From assembly GCF_030160835.1 (NCBI RefSeq), contig NZ_BSPC01000005.1:496001-560000 (forward strand): 64,000 nucleotides of DNA, written 5' to 3'. Positions 51,253-60,007 of the stretch are shown here, one piece after another. The notes below the pieces were generated by a model. The model did not search any database and was not told the origin of the DNA. It saw only the letters and a program-made list of their open reading frames with translations. The number at the start of each line of letters is the position of its first letter. Position 1 is the first letter of the stretch. Source of the stretch: Labrys miyagiensis. GTDB taxonomy: Bacteria > Pseudomonadota > Alphaproteobacteria > Rhizobiales > Labraceae. Position numbers and translations under genes: made by a program.

Positions 51253-53416
51253 CGTCAGGAGGCGGCGCGGGGAGGTCGGCCCTCTCCGCCGCCGGATCAT
51301 TGCCCGTCAGCGGCCGCAACTGCAGGCGCATTTTCGGCCGCGGGGCGGCGCCGGGTGGGTTCACCGTCCTGCCGTCTGCGTAAGTAGAATACTGGTCGAA
51401 GGTTTCCACGGGTTTTGACCTCGTGGCGGCGGCCATCCTGAGTGCCAAGGCCCTCAACTCATCCGTATAGGTCAGGAAGTAACCGCGGGCGTGGTCGGGA
51501 AGATCATAGCCATGGAGCTTTTCCGCCTCTCCCCGAACCATGTTCTCGAGAAGTGGTTCGCCGCGCTGCCGGGCCGCTTCTTCCGAACCGTCCAGGGACG
51601 ACACATAGCGCCTGGAGAGATCCTCGAAGGCGCCCATGAAGTTGCGGTAGCGCACCCAGCGATGGTTGATGAAGGCTCTTGGCGGCTCCTCGCCTGTGCT
51701 GGGATCCGTTTGGGCGCTGGGGTCGAACCGTGCGGCGATCAGCAGGCCGGCCGCCTGCCCGCGATAGTCGAGGTCGAGCAGAACGTCCGGCTTCATGTCG
51801 AGGTTCAGGCCCCCCTCGTCGCTCTTCAGGGCGATGTTGACGACGCGCTCGCGCACGCCCGGCGCCAGCAGCAGCTGATTGTCGCTCCAGACCCGCGCCG
51901 TATTGACCAGCGTGCCAAGGAAGCCGACCATGCCGACACGTTTCGCATCGAAATCCGTAAAAGGCGGCGGCAGGAAACGGTTGCCGCTGATCATGGTCAC
52001 GAATTTCCAGACCTCGTTTCCAGGCCCCGGGGGAACAGCAGGTTGCGGCTTGCGATTCTTGGCTAATCTGGTCTCGTCAAAGGAACCGACAGGCGCCTGA
52101 GCGGCGTTGCCGTCGTCCGCGGGTACCTCCGAGCCGTAATCCACGAGATTCAGGCAGAAGGTCGGCCGGGTCGGGATCGGGCTGTCGAAGAAGTGGATCG
52201 GGAAGTTCGAGATCAGGCCGCCATCGGACAGCCAGAGATCCCGCAAGGGTGCCTTGCCACCGTTCTTCCGGGCAAGGAAATCGGGCGTGCGCAGGCGGAC
52301 GGCCGTAAGCAGGATCGGGAAGCTCAGCGAAAGCCGAGCGCCGAAGACGACGGGAATATTGGCGGGTTCGGGAAGGCGGATGGTGCCGTCGGGCGTCTCG
52401 ACATCGGGGAGGGCAACGCCTTTGTTCGCCACCATCCAGTTCACGATGCTGTCGGGGTAATAGCGCTTCAGTTCCTCGACCTCGACATAGACGGGTGTCG
52501 GGAACTCCAGGAAGGGAAGTTGCATCGCGCGATGGCGACTGATGTCGCTGACGATCATCGCGAGGTCGATCGTGCGGGGCGGCACCTGCTCGGGATCGGG
52601 CGGGGCGGTGGACGCCGCCACCTTCTTGCCAGGGCAGTTCCAGAGATCGCCGAAGGTCAGAGGATCATCGGTGATCTTGCGGCCCGCCGCAGTCTGCACC
52701 ATGCGGTGGATCCAGGCGGTCAGCCCCTCGAAGGGCAGCTTGCTTGCGTCCTCCTTGACGGTGGGCGCCATCTGGCCCGTGCAGACGCCGTAGCCGTTCT
52801 TCTGCAGGCCAGGCAGCCAGCGATACTGAAGCATCACGAAGAGCGCCACCAGCCAGACGGCCAGGATGAAGGTGAGCACGGCAGGCAGGGCGATGAGGGC
52901 GAGCATGCCATGACCCAGCCAAAGGAGCCCCATGACGAGGATGAGGCCGATTATCGTGGCGATCAGCACAGGCAGGGCGATCCAGGCGGCAGACAGCGCC
53001 GCCATCAGGACGCCGGAGAGCCTTCCGACCATGCTGCCGCCCTGGAAGAGCGGCATCACCAAAGTAAGAAGTGGCTGCGTGCCTGCCTCGGCCGTGAAGA
53101 GATGAAAAAGGCGCGAATGCTTGTCGCTGGCCTGGTCGCCGAGGCTCTGTGGGATACCGGCAACGATGCTCTCGAAGGCATTGGGGTTGTCGCCGGTTCG
53201 CCTTCCATACTCGGCGGCTGCGGCCACTGCGGCGGCGATGGCCCCAACAGAGGTGCCCCCGATCGAACGGAAGGCGAAGCGCTCTGCGATCCTGGCGACG
53301 GCGCCCGGATAGATGATGCCGGATGTGATGCCACCCGCCATCACGATATCGCATTCAAGTGGCGGGCTGGCGGAAGAGCCGCCGGATTGAGGACTCTCAC
53401 CATCACCAGACATCAT
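51227..53416 (-). CDS. patatin-like phospholipase with internal membrane segments
   Basis: A 729-residue patatin-like protein. The oxyanion region MAGGITSGIIYPGAV and the nucleophile in SIGGTSVGAIAAAVAAAAEY (G-T-S-V-G, about residue 55) are near the N-terminus. The catalytic Asp is in LWLSDGGLISNFPIHF (D-G-G, about residue 400). Between them lie two to three hydrophobic segments (IALPVLIATIIGLILVMGL, LALIALPAVLTFILAVWLV), an insertion that splits the patatin domain. The last ~200 residues are hydrophilic and proline-rich. It likely hydrolyses membrane lipids. It stands alone. Confidence 0.85.
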   Translation of the reverse strand: MMSGDGESPQSGGSSASPPLECDIVMAGGITSGIIYPGAVARIAERFAFRSIGGTSVGAIAAAVAAAAEYGRRTGDNPNAFESIVAGIPQSLGDQASDKHSRLFHLFTAEAGTQPLLTLVMPLFQGGSMVGRLSGVLMAALSAAWIALPVLIATIIGLILVMGLLWLGHGMLALIALPAVLTFILAVWLVALFVMLQYRWLPGLQKNGYGVCTGQMAPTVKEDASKLPFEGLTAWIHRMVQTAAGRKITDDPLTFGDLWNCPGKKVAASTAPPDPEQVPPRTIDLAMIVSDISRHRAMQLPFLEFPTPVYVEVEELKRYYPDSIVNWMVANKGVALPDVETPDGTIRLPEPANIPVVFGARLSLSFPILLTAVRLRTPDFLARKNGGKAPLRDLWLSDGGLISNFPIHFFDSPIPTRPTFCLNLVDYGSEVPADDGNAAQAPVGSFDETRLAKNRKPQPAVPPGPGNEVWKFVTMISGNRFLPPPFTDFDAKRVGMVGFLGTLVNTARVWSDNQLLLAPGVRERVVNIALKSDEGGLNLDMKPDVLLDLDYRGQAAGLLIAARFDPSAQTDPSTGEEPPRAFINHRWVRYRNFMGAFEDLSRRYVSSLDGSEEAARQRGEPLLENMVRGEAEKLHGYDLPDHARGYFLTYTDELRALALRMAAATRSKPVETFDQYSTYADGRTVNPPGAAPRPKMRLQLRPLTGNDPAAERADLPAPPPDATPLPQTP

Positions 53417-53549
53417 CGCGCTCCCCGGACCGCTTCAGCAGGCAGGCCCCATGATGCACAAGGTGGAACGGGGAAGGCAATGCGGCTTTTGAGGATCGGT
53501 CACAACAGAGTTAGGGGAAGGGGGCCCGCGGCCTGCCGGAAAGGCTCTA

Positions 53550-54602
53550 CTACTGCGCCGCCACCATCTCCTCATGCGGCATCGGCCCTGCGACCATGTC
53601 GCGGCGCCAGGGCGTGCGGCCGGCGAGGACGCCGGATTCGTGCACGATCTCCGAGACATATTCTTCCTGGCGATAGGCCATCACATGCACGCCCGCGACG
53701 CCCTTGATCTCGCGCACCTGCTGGATGATGTCGATGCACAGGCGCTTGCCTTCTTCCTTCTGGTCCGCCGCGCCTTCGAGCCGCTTGATGATCTCGTCGG
53801 GCACATGCACGCCCGGCACGTTGGAGCGCATCCATTTGGCGGTGCGGGCCGAGGCCAGCGGGCCGACGCCGACCATGATGAAGCACTTCTCATGCAGGCC
53901 CATGTCGCGGATACGCGCCATGAAACGCTCGAGCAGCGGCACGTCGAAGCAATATTGCGTCTGGATGAACTGCGCGCCGGCCTCGACCTTTTTGGCGAGG
54001 TTGACAGGCCTGAAGTCATAGGGCGGCACGAAGGGATTGGCCGCAGCACCCATGAACATCGCCGGCGGCGTGGTGATCTTGCGGCCTGAGAGGAAGCGGC
54101 TCTCGTCGCGCATGGTGCGGATGGTCGAGAGCAAAGCGGTGGAGTCGAGGTCGAACACCGGCTTGGCCTCGGGGTGGTCGCCGCTCTGCACGCCGTCGCC
54201 GGAGAGGCACAGCACATTGCACACGCCGAGCGCCGCCGCGCCCAGCACATTGCCCTGGATGGCAATGCGGTTGTAGTCGCGGCAGGAGATCTGGAACACT
54301 GGCGAATAGCCGACGCGCGTCAGCAGCGCACAGATCGCCACCGAGGACATGTGGCAGTTGGCGCCGGAGCCGTCGGTGGCATTGATGGCGTCGACCCAGC
54401 CTTCGAAGGGCTTCACGCGCTCCAGCACATCGTCGGGATTGGCCGAATCGGGCGGATTGAGCTCGGCCGTGACGGCGAATTCGCCGCGGCGGAGCACGCG
54501 CTCCAGGCGTCCGCGCGAGGAATGGCCGGGCAGCGCCGGCAGAGGGGCGGCTGGGTGCGGGCCGAAATCGTCGGGATGGGGCAGGCGGGTTTCCATGCTC
54601 AT
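53550..54602 (-). CDS. metF: methylenetetrahydrofolate reductase
   Basis: A flavin-dependent MTHFR-like protein (350 residues) that interconverts methylene-THF and methyl-THF. FAVTAELNPPDSANPDDVLE at the N-terminus, DGSGANCHMSSVAICALLTR, NVLCLSGDGVQSGDHPEAKP and AGAQFIQTQYCFDVPLLERF are barrel motifs. It is the last gene of a three-gene operon and overlaps the preceding C-terminal-domain gene by four bases. The accompanying genes suggest a form tied to C1 catabolism rather than methionine synthesis alone. Confidence 0.9.
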   Translation of the reverse strand: MSMETRLPHPDDFGPHPAAPLPALPGHSSRGRLERVLRRGEFAVTAELNPPDSANPDDVLERVKPFEGWVDAINATDGSGANCHMSSVAICALLTRVGYSPVFQISCRDYNRIAIQGNVLGAAALGVCNVLCLSGDGVQSGDHPEAKPVFDLDSTALLSTIRTMRDESRFLSGRKITTPPAMFMGAAANPFVPPYDFRPVNLAKKVEAGAQFIQTQYCFDVPLLERFMARIRDMGLHEKCFIMVGVGPLASARTAKWMRSNVPGVHVPDEIIKRLEGAADQKEEGKRLCIDIIQQVREIKGVAGVHVMAYRQEEYVSEIVHESGVLAGRTPWRRDMVAGPMPHEEMVAAQ

Positions 54603-55189
54603 GCCTTGGCTCCCCCGCTCTTGCCGGTCGCCGCCTTCGCCTTGGCTGCCGCCGCGGCGGCGGCCCTCTCGGCCGCGATGCGAGCGTTGTAGCCGGATTT
54701 CTCGCGGGCCACCGCCAGCCAGGAGGATGTCCCCTTCAGGCGGTGGTCGACCGGCTTGGCCGGCACTGCGATGGCGGCGCCATCCTGCATATTCTGCGAG
54801 CCCTCATAGGCCTTCACCCACACGCACGGCATGTCGGCATAGACTTCGCAATTGCCATTGGCACGCACGCCGCCGCAGGGCCCGTTGCGGAGGCCTTTCG
54901 GACAGTTCATCGGGCAGGACATGCCGGTGGAGGAAAGGGCGCATTGGCCGCACATCTTGCAGTCGAACAGCGCGCCCTTCACCAGCTTCTCGACCTTGGC
55001 GACCGGCTTTTCCATGCGCTCCCAGCCGATGGCGGTGAAGGCGGGGGCAAGCTTCACCAGCGTCCATTCCAGGCCGTTGTACATCCGCTCCATGGCGGCG
55101 GAGTTGCGGATGGCCCAGAAACGCAGCGCGAATTTCTTCGCATCGCGCGGCGATTTTCCAGTGGCTTCAAAGGCGGCGGGCGTGCGCAT
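54599..55189 (-). CDS. MTHFR C-terminal-domain (zinc-binding) protein
   Basis: A 196-residue protein with the MTHFR_C domain: CKMCGQCALSSTGMSCPMNC with PKGLRNGPCGGVRANGNCEV holds about eight cysteines, expected to bind zinc or an iron-sulfur centre. In some bacteria this domain partners MetF in methyl-THF oxidation. FALRFWAIRNSAAMERMYNG and YNGLEWTLVKL form an N-terminal helical part, and the last ~40 residues are alanine- and lysine-rich. It overlaps metF (ATGA) and follows the short gene by 24 bases. Confidence 0.85.
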   Translation of the reverse strand: MRTPAAFEATGKSPRDAKKFALRFWAIRNSAAMERMYNGLEWTLVKLAPAFTAIGWERMEKPVAKVEKLVKGALFDCKMCGQCALSSTGMSCPMNCPKGLRNGPCGGVRANGNCEVYADMPCVWVKAYEGSQNMQDGAAIAVPAKPVDHRLKGTSSWLAVAREKSGYNARIAAERAAAAAAAKAKAATGKSGGAKA

Positions 55190-55213
55190 GTCGGCAGAAC
55201 TCGGGTTGAAGAG

Positions 55214-55516
55214 CTAGCTGCTCTCTTTGCCGCCATTCTTGGCAAGAGCGACAAGCCGGGCCTTGTCATATTCCGCCTCGATCTTGGCCGCCGCTGCCGA
55301 AACTTCCGCTTCGAGGTCGTCGCCGCACTCCACCGGGGTGCTGCGCCGGAATTCGGCGAGGTAATCGTCGGTTGCGGCGGCATCCGAGCGCATGGCCGCC
55401 ATGTCGACGGCCTCGCCGAACCGCGAGGACAGCTCGCGCTTGGCGCTGGTGCGGCCCTGCTTGGCCACCACCATGGTGGGAATGTCGCGCCAATAGGTAA
55501 TGATGAGCTGGGGCAT
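55214..55516 (-). CDS. virulence factor-like protein (PF13769 type)
   Basis: A 100-residue protein annotated elsewhere as a virulence factor of unknown function. MPQLIITYWRDIPTMVVAKQ and KRELSSRFGEAVDMAAMRSD match the family. In related genomes it travels with MTHFR C-terminal-domain and metF genes (known association), often near corrinoid methyltransferases; none of those is present in this window. The ATG at 55516 is preferred to the longer frame (to 55558), which enters a repeat. Confidence 0.78.
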   Translation of the reverse strand: MPQLIITYWRDIPTMVVAKQGRTSAKRELSSRFGEAVDMAAMRSDAAATDDYLAEFRRSTPVECGDDLEAEVSAAAAKIEAEYDKARLVALAKNGGKESS

Positions 55517-55533
55517 GATGGGTCCTGGGGTTC

Positions 55534-55665
55534 TGTCATCTCGGACGCGATGCAGCACGAAGTGATGCGTCGCAGATCCGGGATCGCAAGATGAGTAGCT
55601 TTGTTCTGATGGCGGTCCCGGATCTGCGGAGCGTCACTGCGTGCCGCACCGCGTCCGGGATGACA
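55534..55665. repeat. large imperfect inverted repeat (TGTCATCCCGGACGCG type)
   Basis: TGTCATCTCGGACGCGATGC... and its complement, ~54 bases each with about eight mismatches, flank a ~24-base AT-richer loop. This family is common in Bradyrhizobium-like genomes. It ends three bases before the recR stop and starts 17 bases upstream of the short gene's ATG, so it lies in the promoter region of the three-gene operon. Confidence 0.8.
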
Positions 55666-55668
55666 CCA

Positions 55669-56271
55669 TCAAAACGGCGTCCGGCTGCGGATCGCGGCGG
55701 CCAGAGTGCCCTCGTCGAGATAGTCAAGCTCGCCTCCGACCGGCACCCCATGCGCCAGTTTCGTCACCTTGACGCCCGTGGGCGCGAGAAGATCGGTGAC
55801 GTAATGGGCGGTGGTCTGGCCGTCGACCGTGGCGTTGAGGGCGAGCATGACTTCGGTGATGCCGCCTTCGGAGACGCGGGAGATCAGCTTCTCGATGGAA
55901 AGATCCTCGGGGCCGATCCCGTCGAGCGGTGAGAGCGTGCCGCCGAGCACATGATAGCGCGCATTGACGACACCGGCGCGCTCCAGCGCCCAGAGGTCCG
56001 AGACGTCCTCCACCACCACGAGCAGGGCATTGTCCCGGCGCGGGTCCGAGCACATGGTGCAGGGATCGGCGGTATCGATATTGCCGCAGTTCGAGCACAC
56101 CACAACCCGCTCGCAGGCAATCTGCAGCGCCGAGGCGAGCGGCAGCATCAGCTGGTCGCGCTTCTTGATCAGCGTGAGGGCGGCACGGCGCGCCGAACGG
56201 GGCCCCAGGCCCGGCAGGCGGGCAAGGAGCTGGATCAGGCGTTCGATTTCGGGGCCGGTCACGGAGGGCAT
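55669..56271 (-). CDS. recR: recombination mediator protein RecR
   Basis: A ring-forming protein (200 residues) that helps load RecA at gaps in DNA. The zinc finger is [16 protein letters not shown] (about residues 57-72). The Toprim domain starts [20 protein letters not shown], and the helix-hairpin-helix is [14 protein letters not shown] near the N-terminus. In many bacteria recR follows dnaX-ybaB. Here those genes are ~5.7 kb further on, on the same strand, separated by unrelated genes. Confidence 0.95.
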   Translation of the reverse strand: MPSVTGPEIERLIQLLARLPGLGPRSARRAALTLIKKRDQLMLPLASALQIACERVVVCSNCGNIDTADPCTMCSDPRRDNALLVVVEDVSDLWALERAGVVNARYHVLGGTLSPLDGIGPEDLSIEKLISRVSEGGITEVMLALNATVDGQTTAHYVTDLLAPTGVKVTKLAHGVPVGGELDYLDEGTLAAAIRSRTPF

Positions 56272-56315
56272 GCTGCTCAGATAGGTGATTTGGTGCGGTG
56301 ATGCGAGGGGTTTTC

Positions 56316-56426
56316 GCTGGGAGCGCGGACGTCCCTACGACACTCAAGAGAGTGTCGGACGATCCGCTCTTGGAAACGTGGTCCTGCGATGGAGGGAAGA
56401 GCGGACGGGACGTCCGCGCTCCCAGC
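56316..56426. repeat. long-hairpin element with a small palindrome in its left arm
   Basis: The right arm GAGCGGACGGGACGTCCGCG.. is intact. The left arm GCTGGGAGCGCGGACGTCCC.. is interrupted at its own palindrome centre by TACGACACTC-AAGA-GAGTGTCGGACGAT (palindrome CGACACTC/GAGTGTCG at 56338-56357). The loop is TTGGAAACGTGG...GGAGGGAAGA. It lies between the recR promoter region and the HPP-CBS gene. Confidence 0.85.
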
Positions 56427-56489
56427 GCTGCTTGAGCTTACGTATCGCTTTGCGATATATCTCGACGCCTCCGTTGTTCCTGGTCCAAG

Positions 56490-57584
56490 ATGCCGATCCT
56501 TCCCTCCAAGCTCTTCGTGCCGATCCTCGCCGGCGCCACCCCGCGCGACCGGCTGTTCGCCTGTCTCGGCGCCGTTATCGGCATCGGCCTCACCGGGCTC
56601 GTCTGCACGCTGGTCTTCGGCCGAGATCCGCATCTGCCCTATATCGTCGCCCCCGTCGGCGCCTCGGCCGTGCTGCTCTTCGCCGTGCCGGCGAGCCCCC
56701 TGGCGCAGCCCTGGTCGATCGTCGGCGGCAACACGCTCTCGGCGCTGGCCGGCATCATCGTCTGCCAGTTCGTGCACGAGCCGCTCGCCGCCATCGGGCT
56801 TGCGGTGGGCCTGGCCATCGCGGTGATGTCGCTCACCCGTTGCCTGCATCCACCGGGCGGAGCGGCAGCGCTGACGGCGGTAATCGGCGGCCCCGCCGTT
56901 GCGGCGGCCGGCTTCAGCTTCGCGCTCATACCGGTGGGGCTGAACTCGCTCCTGCTGGTGGCGCTCGGCTGGCTCTTCCACCGCTTCTCCCGCCATGCCT
57001 ATCCGCATGTGTCCGCCCCTCTGCCAGCCAGCACGCATGGCACCCGCGATTCCGCTCCCTCGCGGCGAGTCGGTTTCCGCGCCGAGGACGTCGATGCCGC
57101 GCTGGAGGATATTGGCGAGGCCTTCGACATCGATCGCCAGGATTTAGACCGGTTGCTGCGGCGGGTCGAGGAACGCGCCTTGCTGCGCAGCCATGGCGAC
57201 ATCGCCTGCGCCGACATCATGTCCCGCGACGTGATCACCGTCGGGCCGGAGACGGAGCTGCAGGCGGCGCGCAACCTCATGCTCGACCACAATATCCGCA
57301 CGCTGCCTGTGGTGGATGCCACCGGCCGGCTTGCCGGTACGGTGGGCCTGCGCGAACTCGCCCGGCTTGGGGAGCGGGTCGGCGAGGTGATGCGGGCAGC
57401 TGTAACAGCGACACCCGGGACACCGGCGCTGAGCCTGATCCCGCGCCTGACCGACGGCAGCGCGCATGCGGTGGTGATCGTGCTTGAGGAGGGACGAGTG
57501 GCCGGCCTGGTGACGCAGACGGACCTCCTCGCGGCGACGGCACGCCTTGCCGGGAGCGCGGACGTTCCCACGACACTCAAGTGA
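56490..57584 (+). CDS. HPP-family membrane protein with CBS pair
   Basis: A 364-residue protein. The first ~165 residues are an HPP domain of four membrane segments, with LPYIVAPVGASAVLLFAVPA and the CLHPPGGAAALTAVIGG signature; HPP proteins are linked to nitrite transport in some organisms. The last ~140 residues are two CBS motifs (ACADIMSRDVITVGPETELQ, LPVVDATGRLAGTVGLRELA) that bind adenosine nucleotides and regulate. The final residues ([11 protein letters not shown]) and the TGA are encoded by the left arm of a long-hairpin element, so the natural end of the gene was replaced by that element. Confidence 0.85.
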   Translation: MPILPSKLFVPILAGATPRDRLFACLGAVIGIGLTGLVCTLVFGRDPHLPYIVAPVGASAVLLFAVPASPLAQPWSIVGGNTLSALAGIIVCQFVHEPLAAIGLAVGLAIAVMSLTRCLHPPGGAAALTAVIGGPAVAAAGFSFALIPVGLNSLLLVALGWLFHRFSRHAYPHVSAPLPASTHGTRDSAPSRRVGFRAEDVDAALEDIGEAFDIDRQDLDRLLRRVEERALLRSHGDIACADIMSRDVITVGPETELQAARNLMLDHNIRTLPVVDATGRLAGTVGLRELARLGERVGEVMRAAVTATPGTPALSLIPRLTDGSAHAVVIVLEEGRVAGLVTQTDLLAATARLAGSADVPTTLK

Positions 57585-57751
57585 GTGCCGGACGATCGGC
57601 TCTTGAACGAAGGTGGGCGGGGATTAGGTGGGGTTGGAGTGTCGATCACCGATCGACATTCATGGAAACGACACGCTTGAGAGTGAAGGCGATGTCAATC
57701 GGTGATCGACACTCCACTTCCAGCGATTCAAGAGGGGACGTCCGCGCTCCC
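57552..57751. repeat. nested long-hairpin elements ending two convergent genes
   Basis: The outer left arm GGGAGCGCGGACGTTCCC.. carries the same small ACGACACTCAAG-type palindrome as the element at 56316. The outer right arm is ..GGGGACGTCCGCGCTCCC (57734-57751). In the loop between them sits a complete second element with arms TGGAGTGTCGATCACCGATC.. and its complement (57635-57715) and the family loop ATGGAAACG...GTGAAGG. The stop codons of both neighbouring genes lie inside the outer arms. Confidence 0.87.
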
Positions 57752-58411
57752 AGCTTCCGTCACGATGGCATCCATCTTGATATCGTGCGGCAGCGGATAG
57801 ATCGTGCGTATCCTGAGCATCGAATAGCCCACGCCGATCACGCGCCGGCTCGCCGGCAGCACCGCCAGTGTGCGATCGAAATAGCCGCCGCCATAGCCGA
57901 GCCGGTAGCCCTCCGCGTCGAAGCCGACGATGGGTGCGAGGGCAATGTCGGGCGTGACTGCCTCCTCCTTTTCGGGCACCGGGATGTTCCAGAAGCCGCG
58001 CTTCAGCTTCTCGCCCGGCCGCCAGAGGTGGAAGACCAGCGGGGTGTTCTTCTCCGCCACCACCGGCAGTGCGCCGATGGCGCCGCGCCCGAGGATCGCG
58101 GCGAACCAGGCGCGCAGGTCCGGTTCGCAGCGCATCGGCCAGTAAAGGCTGACGACCTTGCCCTCCACCGCCGGCAGGAGCGTGTCGAGATGGGCGGCAA
58201 TGCACTCGGCATCCGCGGCCCGCCTGTCGGCGGGGATCGCTATGCGCAGGGCGAGGAGACGTTCGCGCTCGGCCCGGCGCCAGCGGAAGATGTTGGAGCG
58301 CCGCTCGGCCGGACTGAGATCGCCCATGCCGCCTTCGCCTGGCGAGAGCTCGTGCAGGAAGCAGGCGGGGGACGCTAGATCGCGCGCATCGTCGTCTTGG
58401 GGATCGCCCAT
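57728..58411 (-). CDS. 5-formyltetrahydrofolate cyclo-ligase
   Basis: An ATP-dependent enzyme (227 residues, MTHFS/FTHFC family) that recycles 5-formyl-THF to methenyl-THF. WRRAERERLLALRIAIPADR near the N-terminus and the nucleotide-binding GFDAEGYRLGYGGGYFDRTL near the C-terminus are diagnostic. An N-terminal extension (SPACFLHELSPGEGG) is typical of rhizobial versions. The last residues, AGSADVPS, and the stop come from the right arm of the nested hairpin element, mirroring the end of the HPP-CBS protein opposite. Confidence 0.88.
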   Translation of the reverse strand: MGDPQDDDARDLASPACFLHELSPGEGGMGDLSPAERRSNIFRWRRAERERLLALRIAIPADRRAADAECIAAHLDTLLPAVEGKVVSLYWPMRCEPDLRAWFAAILGRGAIGALPVVAEKNTPLVFHLWRPGEKLKRGFWNIPVPEKEEAVTPDIALAPIVGFDAEGYRLGYGGGYFDRTLAVLPASRRVIGVGYSMLRIRTIYPLPHDIKMDAIVTEAGSADVPS

Positions 58412-58495
58412 GTCGAGGCCCTCCTTCCGGAAGGCTACGCCCTCGTTTCCGCCGGTCTTACCCTAGAGGCGACGCCCTCCCGCCCGGGGCGGACA

Positions 58496-59920
58496 TCAGC
58501 CGCCATTCGCTTCGATCAGCCCGATCAGGCGGTCGCAATCGGCGGCGAGGCGCTGTTCGCTCTGGTTGGTGATGCCGAGCATGAGGCCGGCGTGGCGCGA
58601 CGCCTGGTACCAGGGCGAGAGCGGCACGGGCGCCAGGCCGAAAGGAAGGGCCTGGCTGGCGATGGCGAGATCGTCGGCGGTGTCGGGCAGGTCGAGGAGG
58701 ACGGAAAGGCCGCCGGTGACATGCACGGCCATGCCGGGACGTCGGCGCTGGCGCATATGCTCAGCGAGCCGCTCGCGCCGGGCCGCATAAAGGCGCTTCA
58801 TGTGGCGCAGGTGCCGGAGGTAATGTCCCTCCGCCAGGAAAGCCGCGACGGCCCGCTGGATCGAAGCCGCCGGCGCCGGGAAGAGGGCAGCGGCGACGTC
58901 GCCGAAACGGGCGGCGAGTTCGGGCGGCACCACCAGGAAGCCGAGCCTGAGCGCCGGGCTGATGGTCTTGCTGAAACTACCGGCATGCAGCACGCGGCCG
59001 TGCGGGTCGAGCGAGGCAAGAGCCGGTGCCGCCCGGCCCTTGAGCTGCAATTCGCTGAGATAATCATCCTCGATGATCCAGGCTCCTGCGCGCCCGGCCC
59101 AGTCGATGAGGGCGAGGCGGCGGGTCAGCGACAGGGTGACGCCGAGCGGTGCCTGCTGGCCGGGCGTGACGACCGCGAGCTTCGCCTCGGGCGCCAGACG
59201 CAGGGCGGCCGCGACATCGAGCCCCTCATTGTCGACGGGGACGGGCGTGATGGCGATGCGGGCAAATTCGAGCCCGATACGAGTGAGCGGAAAGGCCGGA
59301 TCCTCCAGCCAGGCGTGGCAGCCGTCGAGGTCGAGCGTGCGCAGGATCAGGCCGAGAGCGCCGGCATAGCCGGAGGTCACCAGGATCTGCCCCGGCGAGC
59401 ATTGGATGCTGCGCGACAGGGCGAGATAGGCGGCGATCTCCTGCCGGAGCTCGGAGTGGCCGCGCGGGTCCGGGTAGCTCACAGGCGTGGCGGCCGCCGC
59501 CCGCGCACTGCGTGCCATCAGGCGCGACCACAGCGAGAACGGAAAGGCATCCTGCGCCGGGACACCCATCTGGAAGGCGGCGGGCGGGCGCTCGAAATCA
59601 TGGAAAAGCATCGGCAGAGGCGCCGCCTCACGGGCCGGGCCGGCAGGCCGGCGCGGCGCGCCCTGCGAGATGACGCGCGTGCCCGCCGCGCCCATGCCGG
59701 CGATCAACTGCTCGTCGGCGAGCTTCTCATAGGCGACCCGCACCGTGCCGCGCGCCACGCCGAGCTGGGCGGCGAGGTCGCGCCATGAGGGCAAGCGCGC
59801 CCCGCCTGCAAGACGCCCGTCACGGATGGCCTGGCTGATGCTGCGATGAATCTGGACCGCCAGCGGCTGCCGGGCCGCGCGGTCGATGCTGATCTCGAAC
59901 CTGTCCGTCATATCTGTCAT
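58496..59920 (-). CDS. MocR/PdxR-family GntR-aminotransferase regulator
   Basis: A 474-residue fusion regulator. The GntR-type winged helix is at the N-terminus (RLPSWRDLAAQLGVARGTVR). The rest is an aspartate-aminotransferase-like domain that binds PLP through the lysine in GSFSKTISPALRLGF; EDDYLSELQ and SYPDPRGHSELR are further motifs. MocR proteins sense PLP, GABA, taurine or related amines. It diverges from the cupin gene 88 bases away and probably controls it. The ATG at 59920 is preferred to the longer frame that runs to 60325 across the cupin gene. Confidence 0.9.
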   Translation of the reverse strand: MTDMTDRFEISIDRAARQPLAVQIHRSISQAIRDGRLAGGARLPSWRDLAAQLGVARGTVRVAYEKLADEQLIAGMGAAGTRVISQGAPRRPAGPAREAAPLPMLFHDFERPPAAFQMGVPAQDAFPFSLWSRLMARSARAAAATPVSYPDPRGHSELRQEIAAYLALSRSIQCSPGQILVTSGYAGALGLILRTLDLDGCHAWLEDPAFPLTRIGLEFARIAITPVPVDNEGLDVAAALRLAPEAKLAVVTPGQQAPLGVTLSLTRRLALIDWAGRAGAWIIEDDYLSELQLKGRAAPALASLDPHGRVLHAGSFSKTISPALRLGFLVVPPELAARFGDVAAALFPAPAASIQRAVAAFLAEGHYLRHLRHMKRLYAARRERLAEHMRQRRRPGMAVHVTGGLSVLLDLPDTADDLAIASQALPFGLAPVPLSPWYQASRHAGLMLGITNQSEQRLAADCDRLIGLIEANGG

Positions 59921-60007
59921 GGTACAGCATTTTATGCAAGACTTGGTGCTTTTCATGATCCGAAAGCAGCGCATCTTCGCGCCATCGATAGCATCGGGAA
60001 CAGGACG

